The notes beneath the pieces are model-generated. The model had not been told where the DNA came from. It saw nothing but the letters and a program-made list of their open reading frames with translations, and did no database searches. A stretch of DNA of 64,000 nt from M2408 sp040386975 (GTDB lineage: Bacteria > Bacteroidota > Bacteroidia > Flavobacteriales_D > Crocinitomicaceae): NCBI GenBank assembly GCA_040386975.1, contig JAZKEO010000011.1, forward strand, positions 124,001 to 188,000, given 5' to 3'. This document shows positions 50,242 to 58,451 of the stretch, piece by piece. Positions within the stretch are counted from its first letter, which is position 1. Each line of letters starts with the position of its first letter. A program made the position numbers and the translations under genes.

Positions 50242-51261
50242 ATGTCAACAACACGAGATTCTATAAACATTCTAAAACACCTTTCTTTTTCAAGAATCTG
50301 GAATCTTTTTTTGCTTTATTTTTCTTTCATCATTTCTCGTATTACAAAAAAAAGCATCGTTTGGGGTAAACCTTTTTCAGTAAGTATTGAGCCAACAACC
50401 GCTTGTAACTTATCTTGCCCCGAATGTCCAAGTGGTTTGAAAAGTTTCACAAGAGCAACCGGAAAATTAGATTTACAAGTAAACAAAGATTTAATAAAAA
50501 ACGTTGGCAAACAGTTATTTTACATCAATTATTATTTTCAAGGAGAACCTTTTTTGCATCCCCAGTTTTTGGATTTGGTCAAAGAAGCCAAGAAAAATAA
50601 AATTTATACGGCAACATCAACAAATGCTCATTTTATTTCTCCTAAAAAGGCTGAAGACATTGTGAAATCGGGCTTAGACAGATTAATTATTTCAATTGAT
50701 GGAACAACGCAAAAAACGTATCAATCTTACCGAGTTGATGGGATTTTAGAAAAAGTAATTGAAGGCTCAAAAAACATGGTTGCTGCTAAAAAAGCATTGA
50801 ATTCTAAAACACCACATTTGATTTTTCAATTTTTGGTCGTGAAGCCAAACGAACATCAAGTGGAGGAAGTATTTAAATTAGCGAAAGAATTAAATATCGA
50901 TGAAGTAAGACTAAAATCAGCACAAGTATATGATTATGTCAATGGAAACGATTTGATTCCTGAAAATGAAAAATATTCGCGTTACGTAAAAAAATCCGAT
51001 GGAACTTACAAATTGAAAGCAGAAACTGGAAATCATTGCTGGAGAATGTGGTCATCTTGCGTGTTTACTTGGGATGCAAAAGTCGTTCCCTGCTGTTTCG
51101 ATAAAGATGCAACAATTCAATTAGGCTCAGCAAAAGAAGAAGATTTTAAAACAATTTGGAAATCAAAAAAATATACTAACTTTAGACAACAAATTTTAAC
51201 TGGCAGAAATCGGATTGATATTTGTAAGAACTGTTCAGAAGGTTCAAAGGTTTGGATTTAG
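50242..51261 (+). CDS. Radical SAM/SPASM protein
   Basis: A 339-residue enzyme. The CxxxCxxC cluster is Cys55, Cys59 and Cys62 (TTACNLSCPEC). The SPASM region near the C-terminus has further cysteines (RMWSSCVFTWDAKVVPCC, then ICKNCSEG) for extra iron-sulfur clusters. Such proteins modify peptides or sugars; the substrate here is unknown. About 25 hydrophobic N-terminal residues (NLFLLYFSFI) may touch the membrane. No precursor peptide gene is visible nearby. Confidence 0.92.
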   Translation: MSTTRDSINILKHLSFSRIWNLFLLYFSFIISRITKKSIVWGKPFSVSIEPTTACNLSCPECPSGLKSFTRATGKLDLQVNKDLIKNVGKQLFYINYYFQGEPFLHPQFLDLVKEAKKNKIYTATSTNAHFISPKKAEDIVKSGLDRLIISIDGTTQKTYQSYRVDGILEKVIEGSKNMVAAKKALNSKTPHLIFQFLVVKPNEHQVEEVFKLAKELNIDEVRLKSAQVYDYVNGNDLIPENEKYSRYVKKSDGTYKLKAETGNHCWRMWSSCVFTWDAKVVPCCFDKDATIQLGSAKEEDFKTIWKSKKYTNFRQQILTGRNRIDICKNCSEGSKVWI

Positions 51262-51289
51262 TTGAGTTATGAATTTTGAGTTATGAGTA
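51261..51289. repeat. TTATGAGTTATGAAT-type repeat that holds a start codon
   Basis: GAGTTATGAATTTTGAGTTATGAG lies just after the radical SAM stop codon (arms here in two words). The second TTATGAG supplies the ATG of the next gene, so the repeat and the translation start coincide. Confidence 0.6.
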
Positions 51290-51834
51290 GAATTATAGGA
51301 TTTTTATTTTTAGGTGTTGTTTTAAATTTTCATTCGCAAGTAAATATACCAAAACGAGGCTATGCTGTTGATTGGATTTTGCCAGCTGTGAGTTCAAACC
51401 CAACAGTAAACGTTTTTGATAAAATTGAACTCGGAATCAATGTTCAGGATTCAGTTGAAAGACAAATTGATACTTTTCTTGATGAATATGATTCTGAACC
51501 AGAAAATGCAAAAAAAATGAATCCATTTAAAGCTGAAGAAATTGAGATTTACGCTGAATTTCGTCAAAATAAAAATGAATCTGTAAAAACTGTTTCTGCT
51601 TTTTATTTTGAGAATTTGGTTTCCGATGATGTTCAAAACTTGAAAAGAAATAGATCCAATACAAGGTTCCGAATTCGTTTTTTACCTGATATTGCTGCAA
51701 ACTGGAATTTTAAAGTGTATATCAAAATCAAGAATAAACTTATTGTTACTTTGGGAGAATATGAGTTTACATGTATTGAATCAAATTCAAAAGTTGAAAA
51801 AAAAGTATGCACAACGCATTTTAACCCTTGTTAG
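51283..51834 (+). CDS. Secreted beta-sandwich protein (DUF5060-like), N-terminal part of a broken gene
   Basis: A 183-residue frame with a signal peptide (about 1-19, ending HSQ). The mature part resembles the DUF5060 domain found at the N-terminus of surface glycoside hydrolases: KIELGINVQDSVERQI, NPFKAEEIEIYAEF, FRIRFLPDIAANWNFKV. The frame ends at a TAG while the next frame, overlapping by seven bases, continues the protein without a proper start. I think one gene of about 360 codons was broken by a one-base frame change near 51825-51834, or it uses a programmed slip. The function is unknown. Confidence 0.65.
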   Translation: MSRIIGFLFLGVVLNFHSQVNIPKRGYAVDWILPAVSSNPTVNVFDKIELGINVQDSVERQIDTFLDEYDSEPENAKKMNPFKAEEIEIYAEFRQNKNESVKTVSAFYFENLVSDDVQNLKRNRSNTRFRIRFLPDIAANWNFKVYIKIKNKLIVTLGEYEFTCIESNSKVEKKVCTTHFNPC

Positions 51835-52370
51835 GAAACGATTTTTGGCAAAAAGATTTATGGCTAAGTTTCTTTTCAGGTTTGGAAGAATCCGATATAC
51901 ACTGGCAAGACTTTCAGAATTTCAAAACGTATGAAAACTATAAAGCATTCAAAAATTTCACAGATGAATTTGAGTTTAAAATCATTGGACTTTTTAATGT
52001 TAAAGAAAAAAAATTAAGTGAAAATAAATGTGTAGAGCTTACAGCACTTAAACAAAATTTTCGTTCGGTAGGAATTATCCAAAATAAAACATGGAATTCA
52101 TATTCTTCAACTGAAAATAAATGTATGTTTCAGAAAAAACCAGAAAGAAAATACCGAAAATTTAATGTACAAAAATCAAGTGATTTAAATACCCAAATTC
52201 AGATTTCAGGTTTTGAGAAAAATCATGAATATCGACTAGAATGGTTAAACCCAAATACCAATGAGTTCTTTCCAAGAGTTATAGTTAAAAGTTCAAATGA
52301 AGGAATAATCATATTGGAATATCCAAGTTTGACAAAAGATTTGCCTTACGTAATTTATAGATTAGGATAA
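51828..52370 (+). CDS. C-terminal part of the broken secreted protein
   Basis: A 180-residue frame starting with TTG (MLGNDFWQKDLW) and overlapping the previous frame. It has no signal peptide of its own. The C-terminal 60 residues (IQISGFEKNHEYRLEWLNP...YVIYRLG) resemble the small beta-sandwich at the end of some secreted glycoside hydrolases (collagen-binding-type DUF5605). A middle segment GIIQNKTWNSYSS resembles sequences in other Bacteroidota surface proteins. Together the two frames look like a single secreted protein without a catalytic domain. It ends 60 bases before the DUF4139 gene. Confidence 0.6.
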   Translation: MLGNDFWQKDLWLSFFSGLEESDIHWQDFQNFKTYENYKAFKNFTDEFEFKIIGLFNVKEKKLSENKCVELTALKQNFRSVGIIQNKTWNSYSSTENKCMFQKKPERKYRKFNVQKSSDLNTQIQISGFEKNHEYRLEWLNPNTNEFFPRVIVKSSNEGIIILEYPSLTKDLPYVIYRLG

Positions 52371-52430
52371 TTTTTTGAACGAATCAGCAACTTAATTGTA
52401 AACACTAATCTAAATATAAAATCATTCACT

Positions 52431-54161
52431 ATGAAAAGAATAATCCTTCCATTTTTGTTTTTAACCACTTTAAGTTTTGGTCAAAAAGCACACGAAATAG
52501 TAGTCTCGTCAGAAATAAAACAGATAAAATTGTTTTTAACATCAGGTGAAATGACTCATAAATCAGAAGTTAAACTCTTAAAAGGAAGAAACAAAATTAT
52601 TTTTTCTGGGATTTCAGCTTATGCTGATCCACAAAGTATTCAGTTTACAAATTCAATCGATTATAAATTGGTTTCCTTTTCAACAGAAATGGACTTTTTA
52701 GCTGCCGAGCAATTTAATCCTAAAATTGTAAAATTGAAAGATTCTCTCTCCATTTTAAAAGATGCTTTGCAATTAAACGCGGATATCAATAGTTCCTTTC
52801 AAGCGGAATTGGCAGTTTTGAATACCAATAAAGATTTAAAAGGAAATAATCAAAACATCACTGTCGCTCAAATCAAAGAAGCGGGGGAGTTTTACCGAAT
52901 TAGAACCTTGGAAATCAACAAACAAGTTAGCAAATTAAATAAGGAACATTACCTTTTACTTGACAAAATGGAATTAGTTCGTTTTCAGTTGACTGAACTT
53001 AATTTCAATGAAAATCAACGTAGTAATCAAGTGATTGTCTTGGTAGATGTAGAACAAAATGCAACGGCAAGTTGTGGACTTTCTTATCTAGTAAGTGATT
53101 GTGGTTGGGTTGCAACTTATGATTTGTCAACGGGTGACGTGAATCAAAAAATCAACTTGAAATACAAAGCTAAGATCTATAACAATACTGGAAACGATTG
53201 GAATAACGTGGATTTAGTTTTGTCAACTGCTGACCCAAAACTATCTGCTTCACAACCAAATTTATCTCCTTGGATTTTAGATTATTACGCAGGAAATTAT
53301 GGTAAAATGTCTAATTCAATTTCCATTCAAAAAGTACAACAAGATTACAGACAAGAAGTTGAGGAGAATTTGAATGAAGCAAATCAACGTTCGTATGACA
53401 ATTGGATGATGGACGAGCAAGCGTCTGGAAATGCTAAGTTTTCAAGAAATCAAGATGTAAGTAAGTTTGAATCCTTGAAAAACGGGAAAAAAGCTCTTGA
53501 AATGGAGCAAATTGATATTTCTGAATTAACAGCTGAATTTGTAATTCCAAGTAAATTTTCTTGCCCAACGGATGGAAAGCCATATGTTGTTGATGTAAAA
53601 GACATGAATTTGGATGCAACGTTCTCTTACGTTACAGTACCAAAATTAGACAATGGAGCATTTTTATTGGCAAATATTGTCGGTTGGCAAGATTTGGATT
53701 TGATGCCAGGATTAACAAATGTATATTTTGGTGGAGTTTACGTAGGTGTTTCAAACATCGATACGAGAAACGTAAGTGATACACTTTCTTTATCATTCGG
53801 ACGTGATGCAAAAGTTGTTGTAATGCGTAAATTGAAGTCCGAAATGAGTTCTAAAAAAGTTGTTGGAAGTACCAAGCGAGAAGCTTTCGTTTATGATATA
53901 GCTTTGAGAAATAACCGTTCAACTCCAATTACGATTGATGTTTTTGATCAAATTCCTTTGAGCAAAAATTCAGAAATTAGCGTTTCGACAGATAACATTT
54001 CAAATGGTAAAAAAGATGTTGAAACGGGCGAAGTAAAATGGGAAATCACTTTACAACCGGGTGAAACGAAAAATGTTGAAATTGGATACACAGTCAAATA
54101 TCCAAAAGATGCGGCGGTAGTTTTACAAAAATATAGAACCGTTACAAGAGCTAAATTTTAA
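52431..54161 (+). CDS. DUF4139/DUF4140 (mucoidy inhibitor MuiA-like) protein
   Basis: A 576-residue exported protein. A signal peptide (about 1-17, ending SFGQ) is followed by the DUF4140 N-terminal domain (IKQIKLFLTSGEMTHKSEVK, about 25-105). A coiled-coil linker (about 100-190) precedes the DUF4139 domain, which starts at GLSYLVSDCGWVATYDLS and ends with LQPGETKNVEIGYTVKYP. This family has been linked to loss of mucoidy in some bacteria; the mechanism is unclear. A bidirectional terminator follows. Confidence 0.93.
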   Translation: MKRIILPFLFLTTLSFGQKAHEIVVSSEIKQIKLFLTSGEMTHKSEVKLLKGRNKIIFSGISAYADPQSIQFTNSIDYKLVSFSTEMDFLAAEQFNPKIVKLKDSLSILKDALQLNADINSSFQAELAVLNTNKDLKGNNQNITVAQIKEAGEFYRIRTLEINKQVSKLNKEHYLLLDKMELVRFQLTELNFNENQRSNQVIVLVDVEQNATASCGLSYLVSDCGWVATYDLSTGDVNQKINLKYKAKIYNNTGNDWNNVDLVLSTADPKLSASQPNLSPWILDYYAGNYGKMSNSISIQKVQQDYRQEVEENLNEANQRSYDNWMMDEQASGNAKFSRNQDVSKFESLKNGKKALEMEQIDISELTAEFVIPSKFSCPTDGKPYVVDVKDMNLDATFSYVTVPKLDNGAFLLANIVGWQDLDLMPGLTNVYFGGVYVGVSNIDTRNVSDTLSLSFGRDAKVVVMRKLKSEMSSKKVVGSTKREAFVYDIALRNNRSTPITIDVFDQIPLSKNSEISVSTDNISNGKKDVETGEVKWEITLQPGETKNVEIGYTVKYPKDAAVVLQKYRTVTRAKF

Positions 54162-54178
54162 TTAAATAGAACGAATAC

Positions 54179-54211
54179 AAAAAGCTTGGTGAATATTCAT
54201 CAAGCTTTTTT
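54179..54211. terminator. Bidirectional terminator between convergent genes
   Basis: A near-perfect palindrome: AAAAAGCTTG (54179-54188) pairs with CAAGCTTTTT (54201-54210), and the intervening 12 bases pair further with one G-T pair. A and T runs on both sides serve both strands. Confidence 0.88.
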
Positions 54212-54230
54212 ATTTCAATCAAATAATAAG

Positions 54231-55154
54231 TTACACCATCATTTTTTGTCGCTTTAACAAATATTGCAACAAAATTTGTTCGTAGCCAATAGAAATATCT
54301 GAAAGTACATAATCAATCCTATTTTGAATACATTTTGTTTTGATAGAAGCAAAATGGCTTTCAATACTTTGTCTGTATTTTTCTTTTAAAGCTGTTGGAT
54401 TTAACTTTACTTTTTCTCCCGTTTCCATGTCCACAAACGTGTAAGGACGGTTTTCCAACTCAAAATCCAATTCAATTTTTTTGTCTATAACATGAAAAAC
54501 CACAACTTCATGTTTGTTGTGTTTTAAATGTTGTAAAGCCTGAAAAAACTCTTGTTCCTTACTTGCATCATCCAATAAATCTGTGAAAATAAAAACCAAA
54601 CTTCGGCGATGACACAATTCAGCAATTTCATGAATCACGGGAATTGTATTGGTGGATTTCTTCTCAAGTTCCGAATATTTCACCAAATGTTTTTCCATTT
54701 CGTTGTACAGAAATCGGTGATGAGTAAAAGAAGATTTTGCCGGTGTATGTAAATCTAACTTATCTGTAAAAAGAGAAATTCCAACCGCATCTCGTTGCTT
54801 TTTCAATAATTCAATCAAAGATGCAGCACTGTAAATCGCAAATTCCAATTTAGAAAGCTGATTTTCTCTTTTAAATAGCATAGAACTCGAGCAATCAATC
54901 ACAATTTGACAACGCAAATTTGTTTCTTCCTCGTATTTTTTTGTAAATAATTTTTCGGTTCGAGCAAATAATTTCCAATCAATGTGACGTGTTGATTCGC
55001 CTTTGTTATACAAACGATGTTCAGCAAATTCAACGGAAAAACCGTGAAAAGGACTTTTGTGTAAACCCGTTATAAATCCCTCAACAACTTGTTTTGCTAA
55101 AAGTTCTAAATTCCCAAAATTCGCTAAATGTAAACGGTTTATCTTATCGCTCAT
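54231..55154 (-). CDS. DUF58-domain protein
   Basis: A 307-residue protein of the DUF58 family. RHIDWKLFARTEKLFTKKYEEE is the family hallmark. It is followed by IVIDCSSSM, a von Willebrand A-type metal-site motif (DxSxS), and a second strand VFIFTDLLDD. DUF58 proteins usually accompany a MoxR AAA+ ATPase and BatA/BatB genes, but here none of those is adjacent. It may act with unlinked partners. A TAAATTTA -7-like element lies four bases before the ATG. Confidence 0.9.
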   Translation of the reverse strand: MSDKINRLHLANFGNLELLAKQVVEGFITGLHKSPFHGFSVEFAEHRLYNKGESTRHIDWKLFARTEKLFTKKYEEETNLRCQIVIDCSSSMLFKRENQLSKLEFAIYSAASLIELLKKQRDAVGISLFTDKLDLHTPAKSSFTHHRFLYNEMEKHLVKYSELEKKSTNTIPVIHEIAELCHRRSLVFIFTDLLDDASKEQEFFQALQHLKHNKHEVVVFHVIDKKIELDFELENRPYTFVDMETGEKVKLNPTALKEKYRQSIESHFASIKTKCIQNRIDYVLSDISIGYEQILLQYLLKRQKMMV

Positions 55155-55175
55155 AGTGTAAATTTATAAAAAAAA

Positions 55176-55700
55176 TTAAAAAGAAACACCTAAACCAAAT
55201 TTAAAAATATAAGGAAAACCAAGTCCAACGATTAAAAAATGATATTTTCCATAAAACTTATTTCCAAAACTAAAATTAGGAATTAAATTAAATTCATTGT
55301 TAAAATTTGGAAAAATATTTGGAGTTAGTTTTGGATGATAATTTCTATTCTCAGTTCCTTGATACAAATGATACCCAAATTCAATGTAAGAATATTTATT
55401 CTTCCTTTTATAGGTGTTGAAAATATAATTAAATCCAATTTTTCTGCCAAAAGTATTATTCCAAAAAGTTAAATCTAAATATCCCCAATTTCCATATTCT
55501 ATATTCAAAGAATGAAAATTACTTTTTTTATTCTGATTAAAATTTCTTTCATAAATTATAGAAATATCATTAATAAAATTTAAAGTTCCTCCTTGAACAA
55601 AAACAGTATTTTGCTTTATTTTTCTGATTGAGTCATTAACTTGTGAGGTAGAGTGAAAAATTTGTAAAACAAAAAATAGTATTATTAAGGTTTTCGTCAT
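55176..55700 (-). CDS. Outer-membrane-like hypothetical protein
   Basis: A 174-residue protein with a signal peptide (about 1-20, ending HSTSQ). The mature part alternates hydrophobic and polar residues (NTVFVQGGTLNFINDISIIYE, IGFNYIFNTYKRKNKYSYIE in shorter pieces), ends in Phe (LGVSF) and is rich in Tyr and Phe. This fits a small beta-barrel in the outer membrane. I chose the ATG at 55700, which places the signal peptide first; an upstream ATG adds KKRLFQLKF. It is upstream of the DUF58 gene on the same strand with a 21-base gap. No specific family is recognised. Confidence 0.65.
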   Translation of the reverse strand: MTKTLIILFFVLQIFHSTSQVNDSIRKIKQNTVFVQGGTLNFINDISIIYERNFNQNKKSNFHSLNIEYGNWGYLDLTFWNNTFGRKIGFNYIFNTYKRKNKYSYIEFGYHLYQGTENRNYHPKLTPNIFPNFNNEFNLIPNFSFGNKFYGKYHFLIVGLGFPYIFKFGLGVSF

Positions 55701-55807
55701 AAATTTCAGCTGAAATAATCGTTTTTTCAATTATAAAGCTTAAATTTAACTTAAATAAATTAAATCGAGCCTAAATTTTATACTTTTACAGAAAAATTTA
55801 AACTAAA

Positions 55808-56623
55808 ATGTCAGTTCACAAAAACGTAAAGCGAGTTACAACCAATGTTTTATTAGAAATGAAACAAAACGGTCAAAAAATATCCATGTTAACCGGATAC
55901 GATTTTTCTATGGCTCGCATCATAGACCAAGCTGGAATTGACGTAATTTTAGTTGGCGATTCAGCTTCAAACGTTATGGCTGGTCACGAAACAACTTTGC
56001 CAATTACCTTGGATCAAATGATTTACCACGCTTCATCAGTAGTTCGTGCTGTTGATCGTGCCTTAATTGTTGTCGATATGCCTTTTGGTTCGTATCAAGG
56101 AAACTCCAAAGAAGCACTTTCAAACGCTATTCGAATCATGAAAGAATCGGGTGGACACGCCGTAAAACTGGAAGGTGGACAAGAAATCATTGAATCAATT
56201 CAACGTATTTTAACTGCTGGAATTCCAGTAATGGGACATTTAGGTTTAACGCCACAATCAATTTATAAATTTGGAACTTACGTTGTAAGAGCCAAAGAAG
56301 AGGAAGAAGCACAAACGCTTATTGAAGATGCAAAAGCACTAGAAAAAGCAGGTTGTTTTGCCATTGTTTTAGAAAAAATTCCAGCAAAGCTAGCCGAACA
56401 AGTAGCTAAAAACTTAACGATTCCAATCATCGGAATTGGTGCTGGTGGCGGAGTTGACGGTCAAGTTTTGGTTGTTCATGACATGCTTGGAATTAACAAC
56501 GAATTTAGTCCGCGTTTTTTGAGAAAATACAATAACTTGTATGAACAAATGTTGAATTCTTTTCAAGAATACATCAAGGATGTGAAATCAGGAGATTTTC
56601 CAAATGAAAATGAGCAATATTAG
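55808..56623 (+). CDS. panB: 3-methyl-2-oxobutanoate hydroxymethyltransferase
   Basis: PanB adds a hydroxymethyl group from 5,10-methylenetetrahydrofolate to alpha-ketoisovalerate, the first step of pantothenate synthesis. The 271 residues carry MLTGYDFSMARIIDQAGID, LVGDSASNVMAGHETT, VKLEGG, MGHLGLTPQS and IGIGAGGGVDGQVLV. All are characteristic and intact. No other pan gene is seen. A TACTTTTA -7-like element with the downstream word ACAGAAAA is shared with the gene at 62.6 kb. Confidence 0.97.
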   Translation: MSVHKNVKRVTTNVLLEMKQNGQKISMLTGYDFSMARIIDQAGIDVILVGDSASNVMAGHETTLPITLDQMIYHASSVVRAVDRALIVVDMPFGSYQGNSKEALSNAIRIMKESGGHAVKLEGGQEIIESIQRILTAGIPVMGHLGLTPQSIYKFGTYVVRAKEEEEAQTLIEDAKALEKAGCFAIVLEKIPAKLAEQVAKNLTIPIIGIGAGGGVDGQVLVVHDMLGINNEFSPRFLRKYNNLYEQMLNSFQEYIKDVKSGDFPNENEQY

Positions 56624-56638
56624 AAGATTTCCGTTCAT

Positions 56639-57343
56639 ATGACCGAAAAAAATCACTCCGATTTAGAAGTACTCTATGAAGACAATCACGTTATTGTCAT
56701 CAATAAAAAATCTTCTGACATCACGCAAGGAGATAAAACGGGCGATGAAACCTTGCCTGATCGAATAAAAGCTTATTTAAAAGAAAAATACGATAAACCT
56801 GGGAACGTTTTTTGTGGGGTTGTGCATCGTTTGGATAGACCAACAAGTGGAGCCTTGATTTTCGCAAAAACGAGTAAGGCTTTGGAACGCTTGAACAAGC
56901 AATTTCGCGAGAAAGAAACAAAAAAGATTTATTGGGCAATTGTGGAACAAAAACCGGAATTAAAAAGTCAAACTTTGGTTCATTATTTGAAGAAAAACGA
57001 AAAACAAAATAAATCCTACGCTTCTTTTAACGAAACGAAAGATTCAAAAAAAGCTATTCTTACTTATACTTTAAAAAATTCCTCCGACAAATACCATTTA
57101 CTCGAAGTTGAATTGGAAACGGGAAGACATCATCAAATTCGTTGTCAATTAGCAACAATTGATTGCCATATCAAAGGCGATGTGAAATACGGAGCAAAAC
57201 GCTCAAATCCTGATGGTTCGATTCATTTACACGCCAGAAGTTTGGATTTCATTCACCCAACAACAAAAGAAGAAATCAAGATTATTGCCCCTGTTCCAAA
57301 TGAAAATCTTTGGCTTTGGTTTGAAAAGGAGACATCAAGATAA
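56639..57343 (+). CDS. RluA-family pseudouridine synthase
   Basis: A 234-residue enzyme that isomerises uridine to pseudouridine in rRNA or tRNA. The catalytic motif is HRLDRPTSG with Asp66. Later conserved pieces are ETGRHHQIRCQLA and the GDVKYGA segment. No S4 domain precedes it, which points to the RluA/TruC group rather than RluB/E. It follows panB at 15 bases and precedes miaA, so a panB-rluA-miaA transcript is likely. The exact RNA target cannot be told. Confidence 0.92.
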   Translation: MTEKNHSDLEVLYEDNHVIVINKKSSDITQGDKTGDETLPDRIKAYLKEKYDKPGNVFCGVVHRLDRPTSGALIFAKTSKALERLNKQFREKETKKIYWAIVEQKPELKSQTLVHYLKKNEKQNKSYASFNETKDSKKAILTYTLKNSSDKYHLLEVELETGRHHQIRCQLATIDCHIKGDVKYGAKRSNPDGSIHLHARSLDFIHPTTKEEIKIIAPVPNENLWLWFEKETSR

Positions 57344-57392
57344 TAAGACATCAGGATTTAAAGACTTTGATTTATTTACTCAAAACTACACT

Positions 57393-57420
57393 ACTAACTT
57401 CTAACTAAAAACTCATAACT
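57393..57420. repeat. ACTCATAACT-type repeat just before miaA
   Basis: Words TACTAACTTCTAACT and AAAAACTCATAACT fill the gap up to the apparent ATT start of miaA. The same words occur in the large hairpin between era and der. Confidence 0.5.
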
Positions 57421-58326
57421 ATTAAACGGTTAATCGTCATACAAGGCCCAACAGCAAGTGGAAAAACCGCTTTGGGAATTGCTTTGGCTAAACATTTTAA
57501 AACGGTGATTCTTTCAGCTGATTCAAGACAATTTTACAAAGAAATGTCAATCGGAACGGCTAAGCCAAGTCTGGAAGAACAAGACGAAATCAAACATTAT
57601 TTCATTGATTCACACTCCATTGAAAATCCAGTTTCAGCAGCAGATTTTGAACGTGAAGCTCTTGAAGTTTTGGAAAATGAATTTCAAAGACACGAAAATA
57701 TCATTTTAGTTGGTGGCTCTGGAATGTTTATCGATGCTTTGTGCAATGGACTTGACGATATTCCAAATGATGTAAAGTTACGTGATGAATTAACACTTTT
57801 CGTACAAAAAAATGGCTTGGAAAGTTTACTCGAAGAATTGAAATCAAACGATTTAGAATATTACAATTTTGTTGACAAAAGCAATCCCGTTCGCATCATT
57901 CGAGCAATTGAAGCAATTCGAATTTCAGGAAAAACCTATACGGAATTACGTCAAAAGAAAAGTAAAACGCGTCCTTTTGAAATCATGCGATTTGTAATTG
58001 ATTTACCAAGAGAAAAATTATATGAACGCATCAATTTACGAGCAGATTTGATGATTCAAAATGGCCTGATTGATGAAGTAAAACAACTTACGGAATTTAG
58101 ACATTTACAAAGTTTAAACACCGTTGGTTATTCCGAAATTTTTGATTTTTTAGATGACAAAATATCTTTGGAAGAAGCGATTAATTTAGTAAAACAAAAT
58201 TCTCGACGCTATGCAAAACGCCAATTAACTTGGTTTCGCAGAAATGAAAAAGCGATTTGGTTGAAAAATGAAACGACGGCAGATTTGAAAAAGGAGGTTT
58301 TGGGATTGTTGAACTCAGCACAATAA
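57421..58326 (+). CDS. miaA: tRNA dimethylallyltransferase, apparent ATT start
   Basis: MiaA adds a dimethylallyl group to A37 of tRNAs that read UNN codons. The P-loop GPTASGKT (residues 9-16) and DSRQFYKEMSIGTAKP (35-50) are the family's signature. The frame upstream of the P-loop has no ATG, GTG or TTG before an in-frame TAA at 57406-57408. The first ordinary start, TTG at 57472, would remove the P-loop. The most sensible start is ATT at 57421, giving KRLIVIQGPTASGKT and 301 residues, the normal length. ATA at 57415 is an alternative. The same ATTAAACG sequence starts the exopolysaccharide operon. Confidence 0.93.
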   Translation: MKRLIVIQGPTASGKTALGIALAKHFKTVILSADSRQFYKEMSIGTAKPSLEEQDEIKHYFIDSHSIENPVSAADFEREALEVLENEFQRHENIILVGGSGMFIDALCNGLDDIPNDVKLRDELTLFVQKNGLESLLEELKSNDLEYYNFVDKSNPVRIIRAIEAIRISGKTYTELRQKKSKTRPFEIMRFVIDLPREKLYERINLRADLMIQNGLIDEVKQLTEFRHLQSLNTVGYSEIFDFLDDKISLEEAINLVKQNSRRYAKRQLTWFRRNEKAIWLKNETTADLKKEVLGLLNSAQ

Positions 58327-58335
58327 AATTACTTT

Positions 58336-58445
58336 TTGCATCGCAAAGTTTACAAAGGATTCGCTAAGTTCGCTAAGAAAATAACTTAAATATCTTTGCG
58401 TATTTTGCGTTTACTTTGCACTCGATTTATCGAGCTTTGCGATAA
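58336..58445. repeat. GCAAAG/CTAAG repeat block with nested hairpins (possible bidirectional terminator)
   Basis: Between convergent miaA and the reductase gene lie words such as ATCGCAAAG (58340-58348) and its exact complement CTTTGCGAT (58435-58443), TTCGCTAAGTTCGCTAAG, and an inner hairpin CTCGAT-TT-ATCGAG (58421-58434). A related GGGCGAAG...GCGAAGAGCGC segment follows the TraB/GumN gene near 18.05 kb. Confidence 0.6.
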
Positions 58446-58451
58446 AAATCT

